In this document: in pieces, positions 47,206 through 58,950 of the stretch
How the letters are laid out: every line of letters begins with the position of its first letter
Position numbering within the stretch: position 1 is the stretch's first letter
Position numbers and translations under genes: made by a program
DNA from: Hymenopus coronatus
Lineage: Eukaryota; Arthropoda; Insecta; Mantodea; Hymenopodidae
DNA: 64,000 bases
NCBI GenBank assembly: GCA_030762935.1
Contig: CM060900.1
Span: 107,474,620 to 107,538,619, forward strand
Reading direction: 5' to 3'
The notes under the pieces: generated by a model
Told to the model about the DNA's origin: nothing
What the model saw: only the letters and a program-made list of their open reading frames with translations
Databases searched by the model: none

Positions 47206-48371
47206 ACAAAAAAGAAAAAAACAACAAACAAAATATACTAGCAGTAAATGCTTGTGTGCTATTTTGCTAATATATAAATTGCCATACCTTAAAGCTTAGC
47301 AGCTTATTTAATAATTGTGAACAATCAGTAAAATTAAAAAGTAACAGTTTAAGATATATTTAAGAGAGAAAAATAAGATAAGCTTTTAATACTTCTAATA
47401 ACTAATAATTTACATAATTATTTTAAACTTAAGCTATAACTGTTTTATTTCTTTTATTATAATTTTTTGCAAATTATATCTATTGTTACACTTGGCTGTA
47501 AACATTTTACTCTTTGCTTTCAACGTAATGTCAAAATTTTACGTGTAACATACATTTTGACGATGTACTTATATCACGGGTTGGCCAATTGTTTCTATGA
47601 TTAATCTTCAACAAAGTATTTATTATAGACTACGCTGAGGGGTCAGAATTATCCCTCCGAAACAATTTTAGTGCCAATATCATTAAGGGCTGATGTTAGA
47701 TGCTGAAATAACTTCAGTATAAGCAACAAGAACAAAATGAGTTTCGATCATAATTGAGCCACTCAAGATGACGGATGAAGACAGAATTATAAACCTAAGA
47801 GCGTTTCATCGTCATCGGAGGAGAAACAGAAACTGATACACTTAAAAGAATAAGAAAGTTGTTTATGCGAGAAGAATCTTGACAAAAAAAAAGGAAAACT
47901 ATTCCGTCACTCCTATGTGGGGCTCAGAAACATATAGAAATGTACTATATCACTGAAACATTATGAGCATCGTTACATATACCAGTGTAAAATATTACAC
48001 AGAAGAGGCTAGAGAAACAATGTTTAAAGACTTTTGGGCCTTAAGGTCGTAAGGCCTGCAAACATATGTATAAAATCAGTCATACTGAATAAAGCGAAAG
48101 ACAATGCTAGAAATACAAAAAAAATTGCTTCTCGCATTACATTACTGAATAAAATTGTATCCAAAACGTTTTCCATAAAAATACTTGACATATTCAGAAA
48201 AGCTTTGACAAAGTGCTGTTTTAGGTTAAGCGAGAGAACCATTCACCAAGCAATAAAACTCCATATGATGTTATCAAGGAAACTAAATCTCCCATTGAAC
48301 CGTTTCCCAAGTTATTAAGCCACTGTTTTAAGTAACATAAACCAATAAAAGATAGCATCTTTGTTATTTAT
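47206..48371. other. AT-rich spacer
   Basis: Two overlapping open frames at 48024-48318 (94 codons plus, 72 codons minus) are unrecognised. A small palindrome ggccttaaggtcgtaaggcc lies at 48038-48057. Confidence 0.4.
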
Positions 48372-48549
48372 TAGTGTTTAACGCCCGGTTTTACTACCAT
48401 GGCACCGTAGGCGATGAAGATGGTGCACCGGTGGAATGTGATGGCAAAACCCGCCCCTGCGCCGCACATCTCACATGCGGTCACTTGGGATCGAACCCGG
48501 GCCGTGTAGGTGACTGGTGTTTGGTCTAACCACTCGGCCACGGCGCGGA
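48372..48549 (-). mobile_element. SINE family A, with body deletions
   Basis: The tRNA-like head is clear on the minus strand (gtggccgagtggttagacc; ggttcgatccc). The body lacks parts around the 'gtgacactgatgatacatgg' and 'ccggagaa' segments. Confidence 0.88.
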
Positions 48550-48696
48550 CTGGATATTTGTTAAAGTGGTGCGGAACTCAAAGGGAGAATCCAGTTAAGA
48601 AATTATTTTACCGCCATATTTTTGTAAGATCTTAGGTTTAAAACTGCATGTAAAGTCACATCCAGTCTTGATCTACATATTGTCTCTTGTACAATA

Positions 48697-48752
48697 CCAG
48701 TGACCCAACTGGTATTTGATGTGTGCAGATATACTTTCGTGCATTAAAGAGA
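48697..48752 (+). mobile_element. MITE family 1, left-end piece
   Basis: 'ccagtgacccaactggtatt' followed by 'tgatgtgtgcagatata' and 'ttcgtgcattaaagag' matches the MITE arm. TA precedes it (48695-48696). The right arm is not adjacent; a right arm occurs at 50374-50470. Confidence 0.7.
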
Positions 48753-49047
48753 CAATGAGAATGAAATTTTGACGACAAGCGGTCAAAAATTTGAAAATTG
48801 CACTTCTATAGCAAATAGTTGTTGGAACCTTTGGGCAATCATAAAAATCAATATTTAGTTGTCCTTCCCTTAATTCGGACTCTACAACCTTTAAAAGATC
48901 GTACAATATCCCTGTTTCCTAGCATAATATTTTATAAAGCAGCTTTTTTTCTCCAAACTACATTTTCATACTTCAAAATGCCCCACATGTTTCAAATTAT
49001 GTTTAAATACAACTAAAACTTCCCAGTATTCATTGTACATAATATTA

Positions 49048-49925
49048 AAAATCTGATGTGTTACATTCACATGTCTCTCTCTAGTTGCTGTACAAACAAA
49101 CTCCTTACGAAACACGATTCTTCCTTCTACACAATGCTAATCAAGTTAAACAGAGAACAGGCAGAATCTTCTTATTACTTAGTTTCTTATAAGTAGAAAG
49201 GAGCTAAGGGAATGCACTAGGCTAATGTGAATGTCAAATGTTTTGAAAGCTGTCCTTATGCTATTGTCGTTGCAAATCGCTTCTTTGCTTGGCTAGGAGT
49301 GGAGCAAAAGAAAAAAACAACGCTTCCTGTTTGAGAAAAAGTACAAGTAATTTACAATTGAAACCAATAACAAAAGAATATCTTGGAAACGGTTACCTCA
49401 ACAACAAAAACGAAAAGGACATAAATGTGTGTTTTGAGGAGATCTACATTTTGTGTGCAGTAAAGCTTTTGTCTATCTCTTACGGTTTACCAGTTATGCA
49501 AAATTCATCGAGAATAAAGAGGCCTTTAGAGATTATTCCCAGAAAATTCAAGGTATACATTTTATTTGGGATGTAAATAAATCAAAATTGTTAGAGCCAT
49601 TTTTGAGAAAATCAAAATTTTCGAAAATGTTTGTATGGAAAGCTTAGTTTGCGGTGGGGGATTGTCTTGAAAATCGTGTCGCATCCTTGGAAGATACTAC
49701 ATCTAAATACCAATTTTGGTATTTAACGGTCTTTTCGTTTTTCAGCTATGCTGTCCACAGACAGACGCACTTGCGGACCTTTTTCTAAAAATGCTTCTTT
49801 CGGACTCAGGGGACCCCTAAACATATATTTCCTGTGAAATCTCAATATTGAATTTTTGGGTAGAATAAAATACCTTCTCTATCCACTATGTACATTGTAC
49901 ATGCGGACTAGGCATAGCAAAATGA
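49048..49925 (+). mobile_element. TPE repeat, full-length copy
   Basis: It opens 'atctgatgtgttacattcac'. It holds 'cttacggtttaccagttatg' (49479) and 'gcatccttggaagatact' (49680). It ends with 'ctatccactatgtacattgt' and 'atgcggactaggcatagc', so the second palindrome arm is decayed. Confidence 0.83.
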
Positions 49926-50373
49926 CAAAAGCGTCATAATAACAATAGTAATTTTTAAAAAGATATACTTTTATGAACAAATAATTAATTTTAGAGATTG
50001 TTTATAACTTTGGCTACTGAAATATATATTAAACTTATTGAAATATCACCGCTTACTGCCAACTAATTTTCTCAACTTTTGATTACGTTGTGATTACGTA
50101 ATATAATTGCATTTTTTCCATTTGACTGACATTTCGTATTCGTATTAACATAGCATGGTACAACCACAGTAGCACTTTCATTCTAAATTTCACTCCCAGT
50201 TTCCGATAAGAGTTACAGAACTCAACAGAGCTATTTAAAGTAAAACCGGTCAGTGAGAATCCAGCATGAGTGACTTTTGTTTCACCTCTATCAATAAGTG
50301 CGACCCGCTAACCGCCTCCGCTGATAATCATGATGTGTAAAACGAAGATCGCTCACGCCGGTTCCCATCGACC

Positions 50374-50470
50374 GGTTTTAACCTCAAATAGCCCCGTTGA
50401 GGTCTGCAACTCTTTTAGCGCACGAAGGCATATCCATAAACGTCAAATACGGGCCAGTTGGACCACCTGA
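50374..50470 (-). mobile_element. MITE family 1, right-end piece
   Basis: It contains 'aatagccccgttgaggtctg' and 'gcgcacgaaggcatatcc', and ends 'gggccagttggaccacctga' followed by TA (50471-50472). This matches the right arm at 19930-20031. Confidence 0.75.
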
Positions 50471-50472
50471 TA

Positions 50473-51011
50473 TAGCTATGCCGAATTCATCAGGCACTTT
50501 ACAAGACACTCCAGCATGGCCGACAGAAGAAAAGTAATGTCTGCTGCAGTGGCACTCTCTTTGACTAAAGTAGTGGATAATGCTGATGATATGGAGCACA
50601 CCGGGGAATCAGAGTGAAAATCGTTGGTGCATAACATTTAAAAAGTAATTTTATAATCGATACCTAGAATTATACATCGTTTTATAATATATTGTATAAT
50701 TTTGTGACTATAAATATAACACACACAAGTTTTTCCTTATTGCACCTTAAATTAACCATAACATGTGATTCTTTGAAGGGCTGATTGGAAACCAAAGGTG
50801 CCACTGATTTCAGGCTTCTAGGGAAAAAGATATTATGTCAAGGGTAATAATTATTATTAAGAATGTGTATAGAATGCACATCACTACATAAAATATTGTT
50901 ATACCATTAATGTTTTTATTAACTTCTAGCAAAATTTACAATAGCATTCAAACTTTACAGTACTTTTCCTCAGAACGATGCCTTTACCTTTGCTTCTAGA
51001 CTTTCATTTGT
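50473..51011. other. Spacer without recognised features
   Basis: AT-rich DNA up to the target site of the hAT element. Confidence 0.4.
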
Positions 51012-51215
51012 GTGCGAAGCAGTGGTTTAGCGTAAAATTAAAAAAAAAATAGGAACGTTATAGTTTAAACGCCCTACTGCTAGAAATAAAAGATGGAGTT
51101 GGGCAGTTGCACATGTTATCGAATATTGCGCCTATAAATTAGGCTTGAGATTGATAATGAAAACAACAAATAACAATGTTAATATAATTGTTATATTGAA
51201 AACAATAACACTCAC

Positions 51216-51900
51216 CTAAATTGACTTATAGACAAAATGCATCCGTCGGTTCATCTTTGTTGCGAACGTGTCAAATACCTTCTCAATAAAGGCGGCATCA
51301 GAATACAGTTCTCTCAGCAACTTTTTTTCTACAACTAAAATGCTTACGTTGCACAAACGGTGGTTGGTCATTGAGTTCCTTAAGTATGCTTTAATTCTCG
51401 TGAGTGTACTCACTGATCTCTCACTACTTGTAGCAGGATATGTTAGAACTAAACGCACCAGCTTAGTCACCTCCTCGTACACCGTGACTAAGTCATTCAT
51501 AAGCACATTTTGTGGTAATAGATGCTTTTGATTATCTGTATAAATATTAAAGAGCTCATTTTCAAGCTAGTCTGGATTAAAATAACCAGGATACCGCTTT
51601 ATTAGTTTTGAAATTTTCGTCTGAGGAAATTATTTCTTATGTTCCATGATTTTTTTATCAAGTACTTCTACAAACTCGAGCTGCGAAAAATCTTCAAATC
51701 TGGATTTCATTTGAAGAACGTGGCAGCCAATGATTTTATATGTCGGCACTTTCAATCTAGCCTTTTGAGAGTCACTGAAACTTACATTTCTATTCAACTG
51801 GATACTATTTTGTACATACTCTTCAATGAAAGCCTCGCATTCTTAGGTTTTGTATATTTGCAATGGCGAGTTGTATTTCATTATGGCAAGCATTTATATT
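51216..51900 (-). pseudogene. hAT transposase C-terminal relic (ZMYM1-like clade)
   Basis: On the minus strand the last 96 codons are open and contain TYPATSSERSVSTLTRIKAY followed by LRNSMTNHRLCNVSIL. This is the hAT dimerisation domain, where the family has (A/S)xxERSFSxLKRIKxYLRSTM. Upstream (51507-51900), pieces such as IEEYVQNSIQLNRNV and FEDFSQLEFVEVLDKK continue with a few stops. They resemble the linker region of ZMYM1- and 'TTF-type'-like hAT proteins. The N-terminal zinc finger and most of the catalytic domain are absent. Confidence 0.85.
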
Positions 51901-52194
51901 AACCAGCAGAACACGTACTACAATTTTATGCATAAAGAAACACAATTGACATTACCTCAACAGCACTCCGGATACAGAAACACGCCAGAGTACATAGCTG
52001 AACGCTAGCGTATGAACGTATACGAGGTTTGCGGAAGCGAGAGGGAGGGCTGGCGGCCTGTCAGGGGTTTGCGGGGAGGTCCTGCTGGTCATGTCACATA
52101 CAGGCAGTGAAACGCTGACTCGTCTCAGCGTACGCTGCTGTTTTCGAGCGGAACGGATTGACTTGTAAATCTAGTGTTTGCTGTATTCCTCTTT

Positions 52195-52366
52195 TTTCCA
52201 GTTTCACGTTTTCCTTTTTACATATACACACACAAACAGACACATTGACAAACACATAAACACCCATGCCCAAGGCGGGACTCCAACCCACGATCCTGTG
52301 CACCACGAAGCGCCAAAGCGAGACAATTTAGCGAGCGCGGCCACCGGGATCGGCTGCTCAATAGTA
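52195..52366 (-). mobile_element. SINE family D, inside the hAT element
   Basis: On the minus strand the tRNA-like portion (gccgcgctcgctaaattgt; atcgtgggttggagtccc) is followed by 'catgggtgtttatg' and a GT-rich tail. The same family is at 31436 and 4213. Confidence 0.72.
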
Positions 52367-52474
52367 TGAAAAAATCGCTACTAAGTGATTGAATACTATA
52401 ATTTTCCTTCGCGTACTAGCGTCCCCTGGTGCGAAGGCATGAATGTTAAAATGAAAGTTAACGCTCGTTCGATT

Positions 52475-52972
52475 GACAGACGCACTGTGAAGAACACAAC
52501 TCAAAAACGAAAAATCGGATAAACTTGATTTATAAGGGTTTAATAATTCCCAAATATAATACATAAAGATTTACAGGAAAATTCTCCATAATAAACTACC
52601 CTTTGTATGGCAAAATATTGATTGAGTTTAACGTGTATGTATATATATATATAGCTAAAATATATATTCTAAGTTTTCGGAGAACAGCCGGTAAAGTCCC
52701 CTTCATTGGAAGGAATTTTGTATAATCTTGCTTAATAAGTGAATTATAAGAGACAGGCAAAACCTACCTACTTACAAAATGCTATAGATCTGTTTAAAAA
52801 ACACAACTTTTTTCAGATAGCTTTCTTGTGGCATTTGTCATTTCCGAGTCATCCCTTAATATGGAAGAAATGAAATTTCAAAGCTAGTTTAGAGCGAACC
52901 GTAATTTGTACAGGTTATAAAAAAATAAACGAAAGTGGGAAGGGAAACAATATGAATGGAACAGATCAGAGT
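52475..52972 (-). mobile_element. TPE repeat, decayed
   Basis: A minus-strand copy identified by 'acaactcaaaaacgaaaaat' (52497) and 'actaccctttgtatggcaaa' (52593). The 5' motif 'aatatgaatggaacagatca' is at 52948. The palindrome is missing. Confidence 0.65.
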
Positions 52973-53454
52973 TTTACCAAATAATCTTTTTGCAGAGTAC
53001 ATATAAAGTATTTTTTCTGTAAATTATTGAACTTTCAACTTACGTAATTTAAGAGAAGAAAAAAAAAACAGCTCCTTCTGGTATCGACATGAACAATGGT
53101 TTCCTAAAGTCGTAAGGGCCAAAGGAAAAGCTTTAAAACTTACCTGCCGCACTGAGTCATATTTCTGCACGCTGTAATGTCACAAAAATATATTGAAGAC
53201 AAACAGTAGGTTCATTTGCAAACTTTTTAAAAGGACCAGTTTATAAAAACATGCTTAGGATACACTTCCACATGTGTCGCAACCGGCTTAACCCCCGTAT
53301 TTGTAGGACTGACACATCCCTAGGAGTTACAAGCCAATACCTACGAGTCAGAAGCCTGTCGGGGAGCCAGCTGCAGAAACCTCAGAATAGAGAACCTGTT
53401 ATGAGGGGTCGGCCCGTAGCCAGCATGAACATGAGGAAGTGGATCATATGAAAT
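52973..53454. other. Spacer without recognised features
   Basis: The stretch 53270-53450 is GC-richer and has a plus-strand frame of 66 codons that I do not recognise. It may be part of a longer SINE-like unit. Confidence 0.4.
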
Positions 53455-53636
53455 GTAAGCGAAATTGATGGAGCAATTGGTGGAATGAGTGGTCGGGTAA
53501 ACCGGAGGACCTGGAGAATGCCATCCCAGACGCCGCTTCGTCTACCACGAACCCCTCATGCGGGCACTTGGGATCAAACCCGGGCCGCCAAGATGAGAGA
53601 CGAGGGATCTAAACACCCAACCACGTCGCTGCCTTA
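53455..53636 (-). mobile_element. SINE family A2
   Basis: The tRNA-like head on the minus strand (gcagcgacgtggttgggtgt; gggtttgatccc) is followed by an A-like body. It ends with 'ccaccaattgctccatcaat', shared with the copy at 6590. Confidence 0.75.
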
Positions 53637-53640
53637 AAAT

Positions 53641-53775
53641 GTAAATGGCGTGTTATTTATGGACGCTCTTTAACTGATATGGTTCTCAGCGTCCCATTCT
53701 ATACCGCTTAAGTTTGCTCAGAGACCTCTCTATCAGGCTTGAGGTTCTTTGACGACTTCGCCTCCCTTCTATATG
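53641..53775 (-). mobile_element. SINE family H, 3' portion
   Basis: On the minus strand it has 'gaacctcaagcctgataga' and 'agaaccatatcagttaaaga', then 'gcgtccataaataacacgcc'. The head is absent or replaced by the neighbouring A2 SINE. Confidence 0.72.
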
Positions 53776-54044
53776 TAAAGGTAATACAGATTTAAGTTTT
53801 TAAGCACGGCTTCAGGTTAGTCACCCATTTTCCCGCATGTCAGTGCGTTCCGGAGAATGCATTTGTCTTGAAATTCAGAGATACATCTGGAGAAAGTAAC
53901 TGAAACATGATCAGAGATGTGGGGATTAAAACGGCGCTAAAGTATTAAGCTATATTCATTATATATACCTACACTATTCCCTTTCAAAGCATTTGAAATA
54001 TGGAAAATATGGAATCTGCATATTGACTTTTGTACTTGTTAATG
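53776..54044. other. Spacer without recognised features
   Basis: AT-rich DNA between two SINEs; nothing recognised. Confidence 0.4.
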
Positions 54045-54243
54045 ACGCTTTCAGTTGCCAGGATCATATCAGCGCCGTTGGTGTGGCGGAAATTTGTCCC
54101 GCAGGAGTTCTTTTTCATGCCAGTAAATCTACTGACATGTGGTTGTCGCTTTTAAGCACATTTAAAAACCATCGGTCTGGTCCAGATTTGAAACCACGAA
54201 CTTGAGGTGAAAAGGTCAGCGTCTCACCAACTGAGCTACCTAA
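54045..54243 (-). mobile_element. SINE family G with a Lys/Glu-type tRNA head
   Basis: The minus strand reads ggtagctcagttggtgagac (box A region) and gtggtttcaaatctgg (box B region), with a 15-20 base anticodon arm between. Over 100 bases of body follow, ending 'gcgctgatatgatcctggca'. That tail also occurs at 2203-2265. The long body argues for a SINE rather than a tRNA gene. Confidence 0.75.
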
Positions 54244-54312
54244 ACCGACAATAATGGTGATAATGTCATCAGCATTGCGGGGGGATCCAAGGAGCCGTGT
54301 CGTTGGGGCCGC

Positions 54313-54522
54313 GCCGTTAAATCACCTCTTCCCAAGGAGAGGGTTCTATCCCAGGCGCCCGTATGCGGGATTTGTGGTGGACAAAGCCTCACAGGGGCAA
54401 GTTTTCTCCGGGTTCTCCGGTTTTCCTCGCAATCGTATTCCACCGGTGTTTTATCTTCATTCCATTTATCATCACCTGCGGTGCCGTAGTAGTAAAAGCG
54501 GGCGTAATACACTACATAAAAA
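54313..54522 (+). mobile_element. SINE family A, head decayed
   Basis: The head is hard to recognise (ttggggccgcgccgttaaat; gggttctatccc). The body from 'gcgcccgtatgcgggatttg' to 'gcgggcgtaatacact' is good. Confidence 0.85.
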
Positions 54523-54829
54523 GGGTTTGTCGTTGGGAGTAATGGAAGAGGAGTAAACCACTATTTGAACACTATTCACATTTATACTTTTTATTGGTAT
54601 CACACGTATTTTACAAACCACCATGGCACCTAGTCTGCCTATCGCTCTCTAGCAGCAAAAGTTATAGTCAATTGTTTGCAGTGTCACCCTGTAGATGCCA
54701 AATGCTGTCTGCAATCCTTCACTACCACCACCACCACCACCACCATCATCATAAATAATTCAACACCAGTTAATGTACTTAAACAACTAGCTAATCAAAT
54801 TCAACAATACTTTGTAACCCCACAGTTGT
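54523..54829. other. Spacer with a short CAC repeat
   Basis: A small (ACC)n run lies at 54723-54745. Nothing else is recognised. Confidence 0.5.
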
Positions 54830-55398
54830 ATTACTTTCTCTAGCCCATATGTACGATAATAGTGGATGCAGAAAGTATTGTATTCCACACAAACGTGCGA
54901 TACTGAGATTTCACCGGAAATATACGTTTTCAGGAACCTTGAGTCCGAAAAAAGCATTTTTAGAAAAAGGTCCATGTGTGTGCCTATGGACAGCATAGCT
55001 CAAAAACAAAAAGACTGTTAAATACCAAACTTGATATTTAACTTCAGTATCTTCCTAGGATGCGATAAGAAGATTTTCAAGAAAATCCCCCACCCCTTAC
55101 TACCCTTTGCATGGAATATTTTCCGAAATTTTTTATTTTCTCAAAAATGGCTCTAACGTTTTTTATTAAAATACCGTATAATAAAGGCATTCACATCACA
55201 AATAAAATGTACATTTTGAGTTTTCTGGGAAAAGCTTCTGTAGAGTTCTTTATTATGCTTACATTTTGCAGAATTTTCATAACTATAAACCGTAAGAGAT
55301 ACACAGAGACTTACTACACAAAATTTGTAGATCTCATTAAAATGCATAGTTTATGTCACATGCGTTTTTCTTGTAGATTTGGTCGTTTTCGAGATATT

Positions 55399-55432
<34 letters not shown>

Positions 55433-55950
55433 TTTAACGTCCTCTAATCTAGATGGTCATATCGGACGATGAATGAAAGTGGTGAAATGAAGCTCAAATG
55501 ATCTCGGGGTCAATGGAGCTTAAAGTTACTCGACATTCGTCTTCTCAGGACAAGAGAAAAAACCCGAGAAGAAACCTTATCCGAGTAACTCATCCTAAGC
55601 GAAATTCGAATGCACGACCTTTTGTATGTGAGGCAGACACGCCACCACCACATTACCCAGGCGGGCTATTCTTTGTTATTGATTTCAATTTTAAGCTAAT
55701 AAACCTTTCTTACACGGGACCATGTAAAGCGAAGCGAACCTCGTTTGTTTCGCTGGTGATCATCTTTTAAAAGATATGAGTATCGCTTTAACCTAATTTA
55801 TTCCCTTATTTCCCTTTCACTTACAAAAAAGCAAGTAATAGACAAATGTTTATTTAGATTATCATGATGTTGATAAATGAACAATCTTTTGTAAGAAAAA
55901 CTTGTTTGTTAAGCAGCTAGAGCAAGTTATGTGATTGGAACACATCATGG
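54830..55950 (-). mobile_element. TPE repeat with nested SINE B
   Basis: The terminal palindrome (tactttctctagcccatatg ... gtggatgcagaaagt) is at 54833-54880. All landmarks follow on the minus strand, with an interruption at 55401-55668. The 5' motif 'tatgtgattggaacacatca' ends at about 55947. Together with the SINE it is the longest TPE locus besides copy 3. Confidence 0.85.
55401..55668 (-). mobile_element. SINE family B with 30-base A-tail, nested in TPE
   Basis: A run of 30 T at 55401-55430 is the poly-A tail. Then, on the minus strand, come the family end, body and tRNA-like head (cgcctgggtaatgtggtggt; cattcgaatttcgc). A long pure tail suggests a fairly recent insertion. TPE sequence resumes at 'attgatttcaattttaag'. 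Confidence 0.92.
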
Positions 55951-57097
55951 AGTCGGGGTGCACAATGCGGCCATCTCCTGATGTTAGCAGGTATTCAGTT
56001 TTTCGTGTCTACACGAACAAGAACATTATTGCCTCAACATCTGGAGAACGTTTGCTAATAAATACCATGTAGAAGGGAAGTCATTAAATTAATTTAAACC
56101 AGTGATAGATCTCGACTTTTCAAACACATTTTATATCTAACGTTTTTGTCTCTAACCATTTCCTAAGGAGATATTTCATTTTTGTCGAAAATAAGATACA
56201 CGCAAGCTGGCAACGCTGCAGATTTTGTGGGTGTCACTTGCACTAGGTCACTACATAAACAAATAAGCCTCACTTCTGCTACCACAGCAGTGTAGGCCAA
56301 TCAGAATGCCAGTTGCACTCTTTATCTCCCAAAACATTGCACCACCCTTCGTCGTCTTTGCAAGCAACGAACGTGTTTACATCTAGAAGAGATCCCTGAC
56401 CAGTCTCAACGCAACGTTTCCGTGTTATTTCACGTCTGAAAAGCTACTCGGAGTATTCTTATAATTGTTTTAAGTGATTAATTATTTCGAAACCTTGTGT
56501 GACGTCCCATAATTACTACCGAAACTAATGTCGGAAATACGTTATTCTACGCATATTACCAGTAACAGCCTATTATCTTCGTACATTCTTGTGGAATTAA
56601 ATATCCAATTTGGAACAAAAACCATTTAATTTTTCGAAATCGGCTGATCAAAGAAAAAACTTCCATTAGATTTTTTTGTTTGTAATGTTTTTATGAAGCA
56701 CATATTAGACGGAATGTAATAAGTTCCCTTCCGCCCGGTATAGCTTGCTAAGTTCTAGCTATACCTTTAACATTGCATAGAAGTTTTTATACATGCAAAA
56801 TAACACTTACTGGTCAGATTTATGAAGGATTCGCTGATTTCTAAGCCGCGAATCCTCACCCGCCTTCGTCTAGTTGTATTGTTCTGAACACTGCGTCCTA
56901 CTTCCAACTAGTCTGTGTGGCATAGGTTTTACGGTACACGCAAAATAAGTTACTAGATTGAAACTGCTTGTGCAGAACTTGTAGTAGCAAATCTATGATA
57001 TATGTTCATTTTACCAGAAAGTGGATAGAGACACTTTCAGTTTGTTATAAACTGTTCGCAGACTGAAGAACACAAATACGCAAAAGCATAATCATAT
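55951..57097. other. Spacer without recognised features
   Basis: AT-rich with a less AT-rich part at 56210-56420. No gene or repeat is recognised. Confidence 0.4.
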
Positions 57098-57958
57098 CTT
57101 TTTACCTTTTCGAACATGTAGGTACAGCGTACATAGTAGGTAGATAAGATATTGTATTCCACCTTAAATTTTGATACCGAGATTTCACCGGAAATACATG
57201 TTTTGAGAACCCATGAATCCAAAAACATTCTTAGCAAAAAGTGTGCGCGCCTGTGTGTGCGTGGACAGCATATCTCAGAAAACGAAAAGTCAGTTAAATA
57301 CCAAATTTAGTATTCAAGTTCAGTATCTCACAAGGATGCAACTTGAAGATTTTTAGGAAAATCCTCCCACACCCAACATACCAACACGAAAATTTTGATT
57401 TTCTCAAAGCTAGTTCTAACAATTTTGAATAAAATGTGTTATATTTAAGATGGTTTCATGAAAAACGAAATGCATATCTTGAAATTTTTGGTAATAGTCT
57501 CTGGAGACCTCTTCATTTTGGCTGATTTTTGTGTAACTGGTAAACTGTAACAGACAAAAACTTACTACAGAAGAATATAGATAACGTTAAAATACACAAT
57601 TTATGTCACATACGTGTTTTATAGAATAAACCGTTTCCAAAATATTCATTATTATTGTTTCAATTTTAGGAACTTAAAACTTTTCTCAAACCCGAAGTCT
57701 TCTTTCGTGCTTCCGTTGTTTTATTCCTGGTCATGCAAAAAGAACCGACTTTCAATTGTTTCACATAGCTATCAGCTTTTTAAATCTCTAACTATCGCCA
57801 CAGTCCAGTGTACCGGCTTATTTCCCTTCTGCTTACAAGGTAGCAAGTAAAAAGATAATTTCTGCTAATGTTTACCTTGATTAGATTAATGTAGATAAAT
57901 GAATAATTTTTGTAATAATAGTTCGTTTGCAGAACAGGTGGAGAAGGTCATGAACACT
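57098..57958 (-). mobile_element. TPE repeat, full-length copy, with a nearby 5' fragment
   Basis: It runs from 'taggtacagcgtacatagta' (palindrome side) to 'gcagaacaggtggagaaggt'. A further 5'-end fragment, 'aggtagagaaaggcctgtga' followed by 'acggaacgcatcgga', is at 58066-58103. Confidence 0.83.
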
Positions 57959-58719
57959 GTTAATTATACACTTCAATGGAATTAATAAAGGCTATAAATA
58001 TACAAATCCAATTTGTGTAAATTGATATTTATCGTTTTAACCCAACGTACCGCCACATGTTTTGTAGGTAGAGAAAGGCCTGTGAACGGAACGCATCGGA
58101 TTTTTAATGTTATAAAATTCCAGCGTGTATAGTGCTCAGAGAGGAGATAAAAGAATGGCTACAATATTTCAACGCGTGTAATTATTACTTAAGAGCATCT
58201 ATACCCTTATTACCTCATATACTTGTACAATACATAACGTATTTAAATGCAAAGATATGTAATTTATTATGTAGGTATATAGGGCGTTAATTTGTAAGGA
58301 AACCCTTCTTGCGTCCTCTCTCCATTGCGCAAGAGAACGAGCGAGAGTCACCGGGAAATGGTGCCGGCAGAGGCGCACTAAGACCTTCTGGAAATGTTGA
58401 TCTTCAGCTATCAAACAGGCCTCTTGTAAAAATGTTCTCATCAGCAAGAATCCTTCTGATTTCTTGCACTAAGTTCCCGTAGTATACTAAGTTTAGAACA
58501 CTATACTTTTTATTTCAAAGAACCCCATAAATAAATATCACAAAAAGTAGATAAGGTCGGGGCAACGAGGGTGCCACAAGTCAACCTATAATTCTGTCTC
58601 TTATTTCACTTAACGGTTCACTTAATGTTCCTTATGGTTGGTTCCAACAACAATCTGCAGCAGGATTGCAGGTGCACTAGAGGGACTTAGTGATATTGTG
58701 CAAGAAATCACATCCATTG

Positions 58720-58856
58720 GTAGAGCTGTGCCAGGGGTTCCGGTTTTGCTTTCTGGTAGCGGGGTGAGACATTTTCTCTTGCTAGGAATATTCCTTATCC
58801 CTCCCGGAGTCAGGAATTACGAATGACAGTGTGAATGTGTGTGTGTGTGTGTGATT
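58720..58856 (+). mobile_element. SINE family E, inside the fold-back
   Basis: It has the same order as 32730-32850: 'ccggttttgctttctggtag', 'ttccttatccctcccggagt', then a gtgtgtgt tail at 58836-58852. Confidence 0.55.
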
Positions 58857-58913
58857 TGCTGTAGAAAATTAGGAACTTAACAACGATACACAGTACATGT
58901 GTATAAATGGAAA

Positions 58914-58918
58914 ACGCG

Positions 58919-58949
<31 letters not shown>

Positions 58950-58950
58950 A
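58914..58950. repeat. Compound (CG)n(CA)n microsatellite
   Basis: About 13 bases of alternating CG are followed by about 24 bases of alternating CA. This is a pattern prone to Z-DNA formation. Confidence 0.9.

Larger units (their letters stand above)
51020..52428 (-). mobile_element. hAT-superfamily DNA transposon, 1.4 kb, with 8-bp target duplication
   Basis: The element is bounded by the exact 8-mer gtgcgaag at 51012-51019 and 52429-52436. Eight bases is the duplication length known for hAT insertion. Its left end is cagtggtttagcgta. Its right end, reverse complemented, is caggggacgctagta, so the ends are imperfect inverted repeats of the CAGxGG type. Inside on the minus strand is a degraded hAT transposase C-terminus (51216-51900). 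A family D SINE lies near its right (5') side. It is too short to encode a whole enzyme and has stops, so it is inactive. Confidence 0.9.

Noticed and set aside
48024..48318. Overlapping frames of 94 and 72 codons
   Set aside because: Neither product is recognised, both strands are equally open, and there is no repeat or gene context.
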